Positions 17,340 to 27,254 of a DNA stretch of 43,515 nucleotides are shown here, one piece after another. Under the pieces are notes generated by a model that saw only the letters and a list, made by a program, of their open reading frames with translations, did not search any database and was not told the origin of the DNA. How positions within the stretch are numbered: position 1 is the stretch's first letter; the number at the start of each line of letters is the position of its first letter. This DNA comes from Fermentimonas sp. (GTDB lineage: Bacteria > Bacteroidota > Bacteroidia > Bacteroidales > Dysgonomonadaceae), in the NCBI GenBank assembly GCA_028683355.1, contig JAQUIZ010000007.1:1-43515 (forward strand). The letters run 5' to 3'. A program made the position numbers and the translations under genes.

Positions 17340-20075
17340 ATGTCTTCTAAACAGATTAACGACGACGATATTATAGAAAAAGATGACGCCCTGCACAATG
17401 ATGATACTGAAAACAGGCAGGATGAGGAATTAGAAACGAGCTTTTCCTCCGGAGTTGGTTCAAACTCCAGAGTTCCTGTGCGTTTAGGTGAGGATAGTAC
17501 CCTTAACTTGTCAAAGATGTATCAGAACTGGTTTCTGGATTATGCTTCGTATGTAATTCTGGAGCGTGCAGTTCCGCATATATCAGATGGACTTAAACCT
17601 GTTCAGCGCCGTATTCTGCATTCTATGAAACGTATAGACGACGGTCGTTATAATAAAGTTGCCAATATTATCGGAAATACCATGCAGTTTCACCCCCACG
17701 GCGATGCATCTATCGGAGACGCATTAGTGCAGCTGGGACAAAAAGATCTGTTGGTTGACAGTCAGGGAAACTGGGGTAATATACTCACGGGAGACAGTGC
17801 TGCTGCACCGCGTTATATTGAAGCGCGACTGACAAAATTTGCTCTGGAAGTACTATTTAACCCTAAAACTACTGAATGGAAACCATCTTATGACGGCCGT
17901 AATAAGGAACCGATAACTCTACCTGCAAAATTTCCATTGTTGCTGGCGCAGGGAGCTGAAGGTATTGCAGTAGGTCTTTCATCCAAAATTTTACCACACA
18001 ACTTTAATGAACTGTGTGATGCAGCTATATCATACTTGGAAGGTAAACCTTTTAGACTTTACCCGGATTTTCAGACAGGTGGTTATATTGATATAGAAAA
18101 ATATAACGACGGAGAGCGTGGCGGATCTGTGAAGGTGCGTACAACAATTACTAAGCTGGATAATAGGACCCTAATAATTAAAGATGTGCCATTTGGAAGA
18201 ACCACTTCCGGACTGGTAGACTCAATTCTTAAAGCTAACGAAAAGGGGAAAATAAAGATCAGGAGAGTTGATGATATAACGGCTCAGGATGTTGAGATAC
18301 ATGTGCAGCTGGCTTCCGGAGTATCATCAGACAAGACGATTGATGCATTGTATGCCTTTACAGACTGTGAGATAAGTATATCTCCTAATTGTTGCGTTAT
18401 TGATAATGATAAACCTCATTTTCTTACAGTAAGTCATGTTCTTATTGCATCGGTAAACCGAACTAAAGAATTACTTAAGAAAGAGCTGGAGATAGAAAGA
18501 GGAGAGAAACAGGAGTCTCACCTTTTTGCATCACTCGAAAGAATATTCATAGAAGAGCGGATCTATAAAGATAAGGAATTTGAGAACGCTAAAAATATGG
18601 ATATAGCTATTGATCATATTGATAAGCGATTAGAGCCATTTAAGCCGACCTTTATCAGGGAAATTAACCGTGATGATGTTCTTAGGCTGATGGAGATTAA
18701 GATGGCACGAATTCTAAAGTTTAATGCCAGCAAATCAGATGAGCTTATTGCTAAACTTCTTGAAGAAATTGATGAGATTAATCATAATCTGAATAATCTT
18801 GTTGACTACACTATCTCATGGTATGTAATGCTTAAAGAGCGTTATGGGAAAAACTACCCGCGTAAGACTGAAATACGAAGCTTTGAAAATATTGAAGCAG
18901 TTAAAGTAGCCGAAGCCAATGAAAAATTGTACATAAACCGTGAAGAGGGTTTTATTGGTACAGGATTGAAAAAGGATGAGTTTATTTGTAATTGCTCAGA
19001 TATCGATGATGTTATCGTGTTTTTCAAAGATGGAAAATACAAAGTAGTAAAAGTGAGCGATAAAATGTTTGTTGGAAAAGGTATACTTTACGCAAATATA
19101 TTTAAAAAGAACGATAAGCGCACAATTTACAATGTAGTGTATAGGGATGGCAGAATTTCACCTCACTATATTAAAAGATTTGCAGTCACAAGTGTTACCC
19201 GAGATAAAGAATATGACGTGACTAGGGGTAAGCCGGGTTCACGAATAGCATATTTTAGTGCAAACCCCAATGGTGAGGCAGAGACAATCAAAGTGATCCT
19301 GAAACCAAAGCCACGCCTACGCATTCTGCAGTTTGAAAAAGACTTTAGTGAAATTGAAATAAGGGGTCGTGGTACTATCGGAAATATACTTACTAAGGCT
19401 GATGTACATCGAATTCAATTAAGACAAAAAGGTGTTTCAACATTAGGAGGAAGAAAGGTTTGGTACGACCCGGATGTTTTCAGACTCAATTATGAAGGTG
19501 GAGGTAAATTTCTGGGTGAATTTCAAGGTGAAGATATGATACTGGTGATCACCAAAAGTGGTGACTTTTACATTTGTAATTTCGATCTTTCGAATCACTT
19601 CCCTGATGATTTGCTTATTATTGAGAAATACGACAAACATAAAGTCTGGACTGCCGCTCTTTTTGACGCTGATCAAGGTTTTGCATACCTTAAACGCTTT
19701 ACTATGGATGCTACTGAGAAGCCACTTAATTTTATTGGTGAAAATACTGAATCTCGTTTATTTTTGCTTACTGACATAGTATATCCAAGGGTAAAGGCTA
19801 TCTTTGGAGGTAACGATGATTTCCGTGAGCCTATAGAGCTGGATGCTGAAGAGTTTATAGGTGAAAAAAGTTATAAAGCAAAAGGAAAGAGAATCTCCAA
19901 TTTTGAGGTTGAAACAGTTGTTGAATTGGAACCCACGCGATTTCCTGAACCCGTAAATGAGGAGAAATCAACTAAAGTTGAAATAGAGGAAGATAATATG
20001 GAGAATGGAAATGAGAATATCTCAGATTCGGATTTGAGAGATGAAATTTCCGGACAAATGAAGCTATTTGATTAA
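17340..20075 (+). CDS. parC: Type IIA topoisomerase subunit A (topoisomerase IV ParC / GyrA-like)
   Basis: The DNA breakage-reunion subunit of a type IIA topoisomerase, which decatenates or unwinds chromosomal DNA. The 911-residue protein has an acidic 50-residue N-terminal extension, then the winged-helix active-site region (YASYVILERAVPHISDGLKP, QRRIL, FHPHGDASI) with the catalytic tyrosine Tyr159 in AAPRYIEARL. The tower and coiled coil follow (LEEIDEINHNLNNLVDYTIS), then a C-terminal pinwheel. No intact GyrA-box (QRRGGKG) is visible in the C-terminal domain, favouring ParC over GyrA. The C-terminus is acidic (VEIEEDNMENGNENISDSD). The partner ParE is not in the window. Confidence 0.9.
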   Translation: MSSKQINDDDIIEKDDALHNDDTENRQDEELETSFSSGVGSNSRVPVRLGEDSTLNLSKMYQNWFLDYASYVILERAVPHISDGLKPVQRRILHSMKRIDDGRYNKVANIIGNTMQFHPHGDASIGDALVQLGQKDLLVDSQGNWGNILTGDSAAAPRYIEARLTKFALEVLFNPKTTEWKPSYDGRNKEPITLPAKFPLLLAQGAEGIAVGLSSKILPHNFNELCDAAISYLEGKPFRLYPDFQTGGYIDIEKYNDGERGGSVKVRTTITKLDNRTLIIKDVPFGRTTSGLVDSILKANEKGKIKIRRVDDITAQDVEIHVQLASGVSSDKTIDALYAFTDCEISISPNCCVIDNDKPHFLTVSHVLIASVNRTKELLKKELEIERGEKQESHLFASLERIFIEERIYKDKEFENAKNMDIAIDHIDKRLEPFKPTFIREINRDDVLRLMEIKMARILKFNASKSDELIAKLLEEIDEINHNLNNLVDYTISWYVMLKERYGKNYPRKTEIRSFENIEAVKVAEANEKLYINREEGFIGTGLKKDEFICNCSDIDDVIVFFKDGKYKVVKVSDKMFVGKGILYANIFKKNDKRTIYNVVYRDGRISPHYIKRFAVTSVTRDKEYDVTRGKPGSRIAYFSANPNGEAETIKVILKPKPRLRILQFEKDFSEIEIRGRGTIGNILTKADVHRIQLRQKGVSTLGGRKVWYDPDVFRLNYEGGGKFLGEFQGEDMILVITKSGDFYICNFDLSNHFPDDLLIIEKYDKHKVWTAALFDADQGFAYLKRFTMDATEKPLNFIGENTESRLFLLTDIVYPRVKAIFGGNDDFREPIELDAEEFIGEKSYKAKGKRISNFEVETVVELEPTRFPEPVNEEKSTKVEIEEDNMENGNENISDSDLRDEISGQMKLFD

Positions 20076-20112
20076 TGGTGTAAAAACTATAAATATGTAA
20101 CAATTATAATAG

Positions 20113-20955
20113 ATGAAAAGGATTCCTTTTTTAGTTTGTATATGGTTTAGTTTTTGCTCACTACTATTTTCACAGGAGTCTGGCACTTTAAAATCAGTCA
20201 GACCTGTTAATCAATCTACACTCATAGGTATAGGTAAAGCTTTTTTAGACGATAGTTACCTCTCACCGATTACATACGAAGGAATTGCAATTTCTCTAAT
20301 TCATGATCGTTTGAAAGGATCAGCAATGTTTGATAATGAAGGCTTAATTCAGAATCAGTTCAGAATACAAACTGCAATTACTAAAAATCCCACCTCTTCT
20401 TCCTCAGAATACTGGGGCAGCCTGTATTATAGTCTTAACGGGTTTTACCCTTTATTTGATTCAGATAATTTACGTCTTTATGGAGGTGGAGGCACTGAAG
20501 CTTCGCTCGGTGGAATTTACAATGTAAGAAACACAAACAATCCGGGATCACTTAAAACATATGTCAACTTAAATCTCTCCGCTATGGCCTTATACAACTG
20601 GCGCAATCTGATTTTCAGATGGCAGTTGTCAACTCCTTTTGCAGGTATGTTCTTTTCTCCTGAATACGGACATTCATATTATGAGATATTTACTCTTGGG
20701 AATAACAAGGGAACGGTACATTTTGGCTCTTTTCATAATCAGCTGGCATTACGTAACTATTTTACAATAGATATACCGGTTAGAAATGTAACAATACGCA
20801 CAGGTTATCTGTGGGATTATTATACAACAGATGTGAATGAGCTGGTTACTAAAACTAATTCGCATCAGTTTGTCCTGGGCTTTGCTTTCGAATCTATATA
20901 TGTTGGAGGTAAAAGAGCCCATGATAAAAGTGTAATTGATAGTGTTTATTATTAG
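20113..20955 (+). CDS. Exported DUF3316-like protein
   Basis: A 280-residue protein with a signal peptide (RIPFLVCIWFSFCSLLFS). Most of the mature part alternates short aromatic-rich strands (SLYYSLNGFYPLF, LRLYGGGGTEASLGGIY, LIFRWQLSTPFAGMFFSPEYG) and looks like a small beta-barrel or beta-sandwich. The segment GIGKAFLDDSYLSPITYEG resembles DUF3316 proteins of Bacteroidota, with no known function. It follows the topoisomerase gene by 37 bases and precedes the aminotransferase by 17, so it may be part of the same transcript. The family call is from memory and moderate. Confidence 0.6.
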   Translation: MKRIPFLVCIWFSFCSLLFSQESGTLKSVRPVNQSTLIGIGKAFLDDSYLSPITYEGIAISLIHDRLKGSAMFDNEGLIQNQFRIQTAITKNPTSSSSEYWGSLYYSLNGFYPLFDSDNLRLYGGGGTEASLGGIYNVRNTNNPGSLKTYVNLNLSAMALYNWRNLIFRWQLSTPFAGMFFSPEYGHSYYEIFTLGNNKGTVHFGSFHNQLALRNYFTIDIPVRNVTIRTGYLWDYYTTDVNELVTKTNSHQFVLGFAFESIYVGGKRAHDKSVIDSVYY

Positions 20956-20972
20956 ACAATTTTTTTTATCGC

Positions 20973-22145
20973 ATGAAATATAATTTTGACGAGATTATCG
21001 ACAGGTCAAACACCGATAGCTCGAAACTTGAAAATTTGAAGTCTCTTTTCGGACGTGAGGATCTTATTCCTTTGTGGGTTGCAGACATGGACTTTAAGTC
21101 ACCTCCGGCCATAACTGATGCTCTTATGAAAAGAGTGGAGCATGGATTATTTGGTTATACTATTCAATCAGAGCCATATATAAATTCAATAATCAACTGG
21201 CTTGATAATCGGCATGAATGGAAAGTTGAAAAAGATGATATTATTTATGTGCCTGGTGTTGTGAAAGGCTTTGCCTTTGCGATAGATGAATTCACTGAAA
21301 AAGGGGATAATATAATAATACAACCTCCTGTATATCACCCATTCAGAATTGTAAGCAATTCTTTAGGCAGAAATGTAGTTAATAATCCACTAATTGAGTT
21401 TAACGGTCAATACAGAATGGATTTGGATGGATTACGTAAAATTGTAGCTGAGAAACAGTGTAAGATGCTTATTTTATGTAATCCACACAATCCGGCAGGA
21501 AGAGTCTGGTCACCGAAAGAACTTGAAGAGCTTGCAGAAATTTGTTACGACAATAATATTCTGGTTGTTTCAGATGAGATTCATTCTGATATGGCATTAC
21601 CCGGATATACACATACACCTTTTGCAAAAGTATCTCCTAAAGCAAAGAATAACTGCATTACACTAATGGCACCCAGTAAAACCTTTAATATAGCCGGGAT
21701 AGTAAGTTCATTTGCAGTTATTACGAATAAAGAGATAAGAGACAAATATTTAAGTTATATAAAACCAAGAGGTTTGGATGAGGGAACACTTTTTGCATAT
21801 ACTGCAACTCGGGTGGCTTATGATGAATGTGGTGATTGGCTTGATGATATGCTTGAATATGTTCAGGGTAATGTTAACTTTGTAGACAGCTATTTAAAAA
21901 AGAATATTCCACAAATAAAAGCAATGTTGCCTGAGGCTTCATTTCTGGTGTGGCTCGATTGTACATCTTTGAAACTTTCGCAACGTGACCTTGTTAAACT
22001 GTTTGTAGATGAGGCAGGACTTGCACTTAATGATGGAACTGTTTTTGGCCGGGAAGGTGAAGGTTTTATGAGGCTGAATGTAGGAACATCGAGGTTAGTG
22101 CTTGAAAAAGCTCTCAATAATCTTAAAAACGCAGTTAATAAGTAA
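20973..22145 (+). CDS. patB: PatB/MalY-type PLP aminotransferase (probable cystathionine beta-lyase)
   Basis: A 390-residue fold-type I PLP enzyme of the MalY/PatB branch. Members cleave cystathionine or other C-S bonds, releasing homocysteine or thiols, although some act as aminotransferases. Typical marks are the N-terminal LIPLWVADMDFKSPPAI, GYTIQSEPY, LCNPHNPAGRVW (PLP-binding asparagine), VVSDEIHSDM with the conserved aspartate, the Schiff-base lysine Lys236 in APSKTFNIAG, and the C-terminal arginine in GFMRLNVGTSR. The precise substrate is not visible. It lies 17 bases after the DUF3316-like gene. Confidence 0.9.
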   Translation: MKYNFDEIIDRSNTDSSKLENLKSLFGREDLIPLWVADMDFKSPPAITDALMKRVEHGLFGYTIQSEPYINSIINWLDNRHEWKVEKDDIIYVPGVVKGFAFAIDEFTEKGDNIIIQPPVYHPFRIVSNSLGRNVVNNPLIEFNGQYRMDLDGLRKIVAEKQCKMLILCNPHNPAGRVWSPKELEELAEICYDNNILVVSDEIHSDMALPGYTHTPFAKVSPKAKNNCITLMAPSKTFNIAGIVSSFAVITNKEIRDKYLSYIKPRGLDEGTLFAYTATRVAYDECGDWLDDMLEYVQGNVNFVDSYLKKNIPQIKAMLPEASFLVWLDCTSLKLSQRDLVKLFVDEAGLALNDGTVFGREGEGFMRLNVGTSRLVLEKALNNLKNAVNK

Positions 22146-22206
22146 ACATCACTTCTATTTTATTGTTATTATTCAAATCCATATAAATCATTTAAAATAT
22201 AAATCA

Positions 22207-22818
22207 ATGAAAATTTCAGAAAACAAATATATTACACTTTCATACGACCTGAATGTAGGTGAGGGCGATAATCTTGAATTAATGGAGCAAGCTACCGAAG
22301 ATCAGCCGATGGAGTTTATATTTGGAACCAACATGATGCTTGATGCTTTCGAAAAACAGATCGAAGGGCTTGAACAAGGTGCAGAGTTTAACTTTCAACT
22401 AACTCCGGAAGATGCATACGGTGAATATGATGATGCTCAGGTAATAGAACTTCCTAAAAATATCTTTGAGATTGAAGGTAAGATAGATAATGAAGTGCTT
22501 TTCGAAGGAAATGTCGTACCTATGATGGATTCATCCGGTAATAGACTTATGGGGTCAGTTGTTGAGATTGGTGATGATATAGTTACAATGGATTTTAATC
22601 ATCCGCTTGCAGGAGAGAATATGCATTTTACTGGCAAAGTTTTAGGTGTCAGAGATGCATCACCTGAAGAAATAGCCGCACTATTTTCAGGAGGAGGTTG
22701 CGGTTGTGGTTCCTGTGATTGTGGGTCAGAAGGTTCCAATAAAGAAAACAGCGAGTCTTGTGGCTGTGGTAGCTCAAATGGAGGTGGTTGTGGTTCAGGA
22801 GGGTGTGGTAATTGTTGA
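22207..22818 (+). CDS. slyD: FKBP-type peptidyl-prolyl isomerase SlyD with cysteine-rich tail
   Basis: A 203-residue prolyl isomerase/chaperone. The FKBP core (ISENKYITLSYDL, MEFIFGTNMMLDAFEKQIEG, FNFQLTPEDAYGEYDD) surrounds the insert-in-flap chaperone domain of SlyD (about 72-128), and FNHPLAGENMHFTGKVLGV closes the fold. The start at 22207 begins directly with the conserved first strand. An upstream in-frame start at 22102 lies inside patB and adds a non-homologous hydrophobic stretch. The tail from 162 to 203 is almost only Gly, Ser and Cys, with nine cysteines at 165, 167, 170, 172, 185, 187, 195, 200 and 203, and no histidine. Such tails bind nickel, zinc or copper in relatives. aroC follows after three bases. 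Confidence 0.95.
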   Translation: MKISENKYITLSYDLNVGEGDNLELMEQATEDQPMEFIFGTNMMLDAFEKQIEGLEQGAEFNFQLTPEDAYGEYDDAQVIELPKNIFEIEGKIDNEVLFEGNVVPMMDSSGNRLMGSVVEIGDDIVTMDFNHPLAGENMHFTGKVLGVRDASPEEIAALFSGGGCGCGSCDCGSEGSNKENSESCGCGSSNGGGCGSGGCGNC

Positions 22819-22821
22819 TAT

Positions 22822-23892
22822 ATGAATACATTTGGAATATTATACAGACTAACATCATTTGGTGAATCTCACGGTGCTGCTGTGGGAGGAGTTATTGATG
22901 GTTGTCCCCCCGGTCTGGAATTGAATTTGGAATTTATTCAAAACGAACTTAACAGAAGACGACCGGGACAGTCACGAATTACTACTCCGCGAGTAGAATC
23001 TGATAAGGTTGAATTTCTATCAGGTGTATTTGAGGGAAAAACAACAGGTGCTCCAATAGGATTTATTGTAAAAAACGAAAACCAGCAGTCATCTGATTAT
23101 AGTAACATAAAAGATGCATACAGGCCATCCCATGCTGATTTTACATATCATCAGAAATACGGTATTCGTGATTACCGGGGCGGAGGACGTTCATCAGCAC
23201 GCGAAACAATTTCTAGAATTGTTGGAGGGGCTATAGCTAAGCTATACCTTGACAGTTTGGGTATTGATATAAAAGCTTACACATCTCAAGTTGGACATAT
23301 AGGCTTGGAGAATGATTACAGAATGTATGATCTGACAAAAATTGAAGAAAATATAGTACGCTGTCCCGATGCTGAAATGGCTGAACAAATGATAAAACTT
23401 ATCCAGGAAGTACGTTCTAAAGGAGACACAATTGGTGGTATCATAACCTGTGTGATTAAGGGTGTGCCTGTAGGACTTGGTGAGCCTGTATTCGGTAAAC
23501 TGCATTCAGCCTTAGGAGCGGCTATGCTTGGAATTAATGCTGTTAAAGGATTTGAATATGGAATGGGCTTTAATGTTTCAAAAAGAGGATCTGAAGTAAA
23601 TGATTCTTTCTATGATTCTGATGGAACAATAAAAACCAGAACAAATTATTCAGGTGGAATTCAGGCTGGCATATCTAATGGACAGGATATTTATTTTCGG
23701 GTCGCATTCAAACCAGTATCAACTATTTTGATGGAGCAGCAAACTGTTGATACTTCTGGAAAGAATACTACAATTAAAGCGAGAGGAAGACACGATCCAT
23801 GTGTTTTACCTCGTGCAGTTCCAATTGTGGAAGCTATGGCATATATGACAATAATGGATTACTATTTAATGTCTAAAGCAAATAAATCTTAG
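22822..23892 (+). CDS. aroC: Chorismate synthase (AroC)
   Basis: Converts 5-enolpyruvylshikimate-3-phosphate to chorismate, the last shared step of aromatic amino-acid synthesis, using reduced FMN in the cytoplasm. All family signatures are present: [19 protein letters not shown] at the N-terminus, RRRPGQS with the substrate-binding arginines, the middle motif [13 protein letters not shown], and the C-terminal [18 protein letters not shown]. The 356-residue length is normal. The gene begins three bases after slyD stops, so the two are cotranscribed. Confidence 0.98.
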   Translation: MNTFGILYRLTSFGESHGAAVGGVIDGCPPGLELNLEFIQNELNRRRPGQSRITTPRVESDKVEFLSGVFEGKTTGAPIGFIVKNENQQSSDYSNIKDAYRPSHADFTYHQKYGIRDYRGGGRSSARETISRIVGGAIAKLYLDSLGIDIKAYTSQVGHIGLENDYRMYDLTKIEENIVRCPDAEMAEQMIKLIQEVRSKGDTIGGIITCVIKGVPVGLGEPVFGKLHSALGAAMLGINAVKGFEYGMGFNVSKRGSEVNDSFYDSDGTIKTRTNYSGGIQAGISNGQDIYFRVAFKPVSTILMEQQTVDTSGKNTTIKARGRHDPCVLPRAVPIVEAMAYMTIMDYYLMSKANKS

Positions 23893-23921
23893 TAGTTGAG
23901 TTCTTCAAATAGATTATAATC

Positions 23922-24794
23922 ATGAAAAAAACAGTTGGTATTGAAGGGATAACTTTTATTCTTACTTTAACCCTAATTTTTGTGTCTGTTAATTTGGCAG
24001 CACAACCAAGGGCTCTTTATATGCCTGAAGATATACAAGTTTTTAATGATTATATTGATTATATTGAATCATGGAGCTCTGATTCTAAAGAGCAGATTCT
24101 GGAAAAAACTGCTGCATTTTTTATAGGAAGGCCATATGTGGCTCATACTTTGGATAGTAGTGATGTTGAAGTATTAACCGTGAATCTTCGTGAATTTGAC
24201 TGTTTTACTTTTGTGGAAACAGTAATTGCATTAACTCTGACAGTTATGACTGATGATCCTGATTTCAATACTTTTACAGATAAGTTACAATCAATCAGAT
24301 ATCGGAGTAATGAAATATCCGGATATCAATCTCGTTTGCACTATACTACAGATTGGATATTTGAGAACAATAAAAATGGAATACTAAAAAATATATCCGG
24401 GGAGATAGGTGGGGTAAAAGATGATAAAGTTATAAATTTCATGTCTGAGCACCGCACATCTTATAGTCAGTTAAAAAGTGATGACAATGTATTTAATGAA
24501 ATAATCAAAGTTGAAAATCACATAAACAATAGAGATGGATTTTATTATCTTCCGAAAGATAAAATAGCTATAAATGAATCTCTTATACCACATATGTCGG
24601 TTGTTGGTTTTACAACAAGTTTGGAAGGACTGGATGTAACACATGTGGGTTTTGCTTTCAGAAATGATGGGGAGCTTAAGTTTATTCATGCTTCGTCAGT
24701 TATAAACGAAGTAATTATTGATGAACTAACACTTAGTGATTATTGTATTAGCAGAAATTCTTGCACCGGAATCATAATAGCAAAAGTATTATAG
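23922..24794 (+). CDS. DUF1460 N-acetylmuramoyl-L-alanine amidase-like protein
   Basis: A 290-residue exported protein with an N-terminal hydrophobic segment (about residues 8-27, ending VNLAAQ). The rest resembles DUF1460, an NlpC/P60-like fold related to peptidoglycan amidases. The proposed nucleophile is Cys94 in REFDCFTFVETV, and the general base is His241 in LDVTHVGFAF followed by FIHASS. A role in cleaving peptidoglycan or muropeptides in the periplasm is inferred from the fold. It follows aroC by 29 bases and faces the convergent mgtC gene across a 12-base gap. Confidence 0.8.
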   Translation: MKKTVGIEGITFILTLTLIFVSVNLAAQPRALYMPEDIQVFNDYIDYIESWSSDSKEQILEKTAAFFIGRPYVAHTLDSSDVEVLTVNLREFDCFTFVETVIALTLTVMTDDPDFNTFTDKLQSIRYRSNEISGYQSRLHYTTDWIFENNKNGILKNISGEIGGVKDDKVINFMSEHRTSYSQLKSDDNVFNEIIKVENHINNRDGFYYLPKDKIAINESLIPHMSVVGFTTSLEGLDVTHVGFAFRNDGELKFIHASSVINEVIIDELTLSDYCISRNSCTGIIIAKVL

Positions 24795-24806
24795 TTATTT
24801 CTTACC

Positions 24807-25271
24807 TCATTCGAAGCTTTTACTATTGTCGTCAGATTTATCACTATTTTTCTTCTTACTATTAAATAAATAGTCTGTCTTTCTTAGGAGTGTATTAATT
24901 ATAATAATTAAAACGGTAGTAGCCGCAAGCTCCCAGTATAAACCAAAACCTGCCAGACAGCCAAGCGCAGCGCTGCACCATATAGTAGCAGCAGTGGTCA
25001 ACCCTTTTACATTTGTTCCCCTGTGAAGAATAACGCCTGCGCCAAGGAAACCAATACCTGTAACTATTTGTCCCATTACACGTGATGGATCTCCTGTATC
25101 ACTACCTTCCAGAAGATAAGCAGAAATCATTACAAATACAGAAGAGCCTACAGCTACCAGCATATTAGTTCTTAACCCTGCACTTTTGTTGCTTGTCTCA
25201 CGCTCAATACCCAGTGCGCCACCTGCAACAGAAGCAGCCAGTAGTCCTATTACGAATTCAGTTGGGAACAT
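24807..25271 (-). CDS. MgtC/SapB-family membrane protein
   Basis: A 154-residue inner-membrane protein with four to five hydrophobic segments. The signature region ASVAGGALGIERETSNKSAGLRTNMLVAVGSS matches MgtC/SapB proteins, which in pathogens are linked to growth at low magnesium and to modulation of the F-type ATPase. Here the soluble C-terminal ACT-like domain of MgtC is missing and the protein ends in a short charged tail (SKKKNSDKSDDNSKSFE), so it is the short SapB form. It lies upstream of the processing protease gene on the same strand rather than near a magnesium-transport gene. Confidence 0.9.
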   Translation of the reverse strand: MFPTEFVIGLLAASVAGGALGIERETSNKSAGLRTNMLVAVGSSVFVMISAYLLEGSDTGDPSRVMGQIVTGIGFLGAGVILHRGTNVKGLTTAATIWCSAALGCLAGFGLYWELAATTVLIIIINTLLRKTDYLFNSKKKNSDKSDDNSKSFE

Positions 25272-25356
25272 AGACTAAGTGGTTAATTAGTTATATAAAC
25301 TCTCATATAATCTCAAATAAATAACAATCTCAACATTTTACAGTTCATCATTATTT

Positions 25357-27069
25357 CTATGAGTAGCGGTTTTCCAGTTTCTTTTTGATTTCTTCTGCAG
25401 GAGGAATATTGTCAGGTATTGGCTCTAATATTGAGTCATAGACCTCAGGGCTTTTAAGAACTTCAACTGCCTTTTCAAATACTTTGTCACCTGTTAATTG
25501 ATGTAGAAGTACTCCTTTCTTGTAATAATAACGTTGAACTATTTCAGATTCTATAATATCTTTAATCAGATCTTTAAATAGTTCAAGGTCTCTGTCAAGA
25601 TCAGGTTGTAGTTTTGCTTCAAGTGCTTTAAATTCCTGAGCAGCAACATCTGAGTAACCTTCGAACTCCATTATATTCTTTAATTGATTTAATGACCGTT
25701 CACTCATTTTATCGTATTCAAAATCCTTGGCTTTGACAAAATTCTTAAAGGAATCATAATCATCGTCTGATAAAACAAATTTATCCGGAGGAGAAATGCT
25801 ATCATGAGCTTGTACCCAATCGGTAACAAAGTCAAATATTATGTTATCAGCCATAAGGTAAAAAGCAATTGTGCCGCCGGCTTCCTGAGGTATTGTTATA
25901 TCAGGAGTTATTCCTCCTCCATCACGTACTACTCGTCCCTTTCTGGTATAATATATATTTGTTAATGAATCAGGGACACGTGCAACACTACCATCAGGAT
26001 TTCGATGAGAGTAATCAAGCGACTGAATACAGCGTCCGCTTGGTATATAATATTTGGAAGTTGTAATTTTCATGTTCCCTCCGTATGGAAGATCGCGGGG
26101 TGTTTGAACCAAGCCTTTTCCGAATGAACGATTACCTATAATTACTGCACGGTCAAGATCTTGCAGGCCACCTGCAACAATTTCAGAAGCAGAAGCAGAA
26201 CCGGTATCAATAAGTACTACTATTGGAATTATTTCGTCTAGTGGCTGCTCCTGAGTGAAATAGCTTCTGTCCCACTGAGATACTTTACCCTTTGTTGAAA
26301 CAATTTCCTCACCTTTAGGTACAAAAAGATTAACTATGCTAACAGCTTCTTCAAGTATTCCGCCACCATTACCACGAAGATCTATTATAAGTGAAGTGGC
26401 TCCTTTATTTTTCAGGTCAGATACAGTCTCTTTTACTCTGCCGGAACTACCTGAAGTAAAGCTGCCAAAGTGTAAATATCCAATATTTTCATTAAATATA
26501 TCTGAGTATGTAACAGGGTCCATCTCAATTTTCTCACGTACAATATTTAATGTGATATTTTCTTTTTCTCCCGGTCGATTAATAAGTAGTCGTAAGGTTG
26601 TTCCCGGAGTTCCTTTTAGTTTATCACTAACTTCTTTTACAGTAGCTTCACGCACATTTTCACCATCAATTTCAAGAATAGCGTCACCTGCCTTTAATCC
26701 TGCTTTTGCAGCAGGCAAACCTTCATAAGGCTCATTAATAATAACGTGACCATCTTTATAAGAAATGATAGCTCCGATACCGGCATATTCACCTGTAGTC
26801 ATAAATTGCAGTACTCCTATGTTCTCTTCAGAATAATACTCAGTATATGGGTCAAGTCGGGATAACATATTCTCTATTGTTCCCTGTACAAGATTGTCTA
26901 CTTCTACACTATCGACATAAAACATGTCTAGTTCCCTTAAAACAGAATTAAAAATATCGATGTTTTTGTTGATGTCGAAATAACGTTGATTTTGTCCAGT
27001 TGCTGTTGTTTGTGCAGAAATTTGTATTACCGTGATACCGAACAGTATTAAAAGAATGTATTTTCTCAT
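25357..27069 (-). CDS. S41-family C-terminal processing protease (CtpA-like)
   Basis: A 570-residue exported serine protease with a signal peptide (RKYILLILFGITVIQISA). After a helical N-terminal domain, a PDZ domain (about 90-170; EYAGIGAIISYKDGHVII, GLKAGDAILEIDGENV) precedes the S41 core with LRGNGGGILEEA. The Ser/Lys catalytic pair is Ser293 in DTGSASASEIV and Lys318 in SFGKGLVQ, with the 25-residue spacing known from Prc/CtpA. The C-terminal helical part (about 440-570) is charged. It degrades or trims proteins from their C-termini in the periplasm. The targets are unknown. Confidence 0.95.
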   Translation of the reverse strand: MRKYILLILFGITVIQISAQTTATGQNQRYFDINKNIDIFNSVLRELDMFYVDSVEVDNLVQGTIENMLSRLDPYTEYYSEENIGVLQFMTTGEYAGIGAIISYKDGHVIINEPYEGLPAAKAGLKAGDAILEIDGENVREATVKEVSDKLKGTPGTTLRLLINRPGEKENITLNIVREKIEMDPVTYSDIFNENIGYLHFGSFTSGSSGRVKETVSDLKNKGATSLIIDLRGNGGGILEEAVSIVNLFVPKGEEIVSTKGKVSQWDRSYFTQEQPLDEIIPIVVLIDTGSASASEIVAGGLQDLDRAVIIGNRSFGKGLVQTPRDLPYGGNMKITTSKYYIPSGRCIQSLDYSHRNPDGSVARVPDSLTNIYYTRKGRVVRDGGGITPDITIPQEAGGTIAFYLMADNIIFDFVTDWVQAHDSISPPDKFVLSDDDYDSFKNFVKAKDFEYDKMSERSLNQLKNIMEFEGYSDVAAQEFKALEAKLQPDLDRDLELFKDLIKDIIESEIVQRYYYKKGVLLHQLTGDKVFEKAVEVLKSPEVYDSILEPIPDNIPPAEEIKKKLENRYS

Positions 27070-27236
27070 TTTACTATTAAAATTAATTTATTGCCATGTG
27101 AAAGTGTCGCTACGGCTTAAGTGCTTATTTAGACAAAGGAACAAATTTTTCCTGAAATCAATAGATTCTTTTAGTTATATGTTTATAAATATCGTATGTA
27201 ATGAAGATTATATATTCCAATAAATTAAAATGATAT

Positions 27237-27244
27237 TATCTTTG
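27237..27244 (+). promoter_or_regulatory. -7 box of the VanZ-family gene
   Basis: TATCTTTG ends 10 bases before the ATG at 27255, so the message from this box would have a leader of only a few bases, or translation starts instead at the in-frame ATG at 27276. Confidence 0.4.
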
Positions 27245-27254
27245 CAATCAACCA

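Noticed and set aside
22102-22206. Longer slyD start at 22102
   Set aside because: It lies within patB and adds a hydrophobic stretch foreign to SlyD. The conserved N-terminal strand starts at 22207.
26336-26728. 130-residue open frame antisense to the processing protease
   Set aside because: Serine- and proline-rich low-complexity product typical of a shadow frame, with the opposite strand clearly coding.
27070-27236. Possible RNA gene or repeat between the processing protease and vanZ genes
   Set aside because: Only short, weak inverted repeats are present. No stable structure or known RNA signature could be supported.
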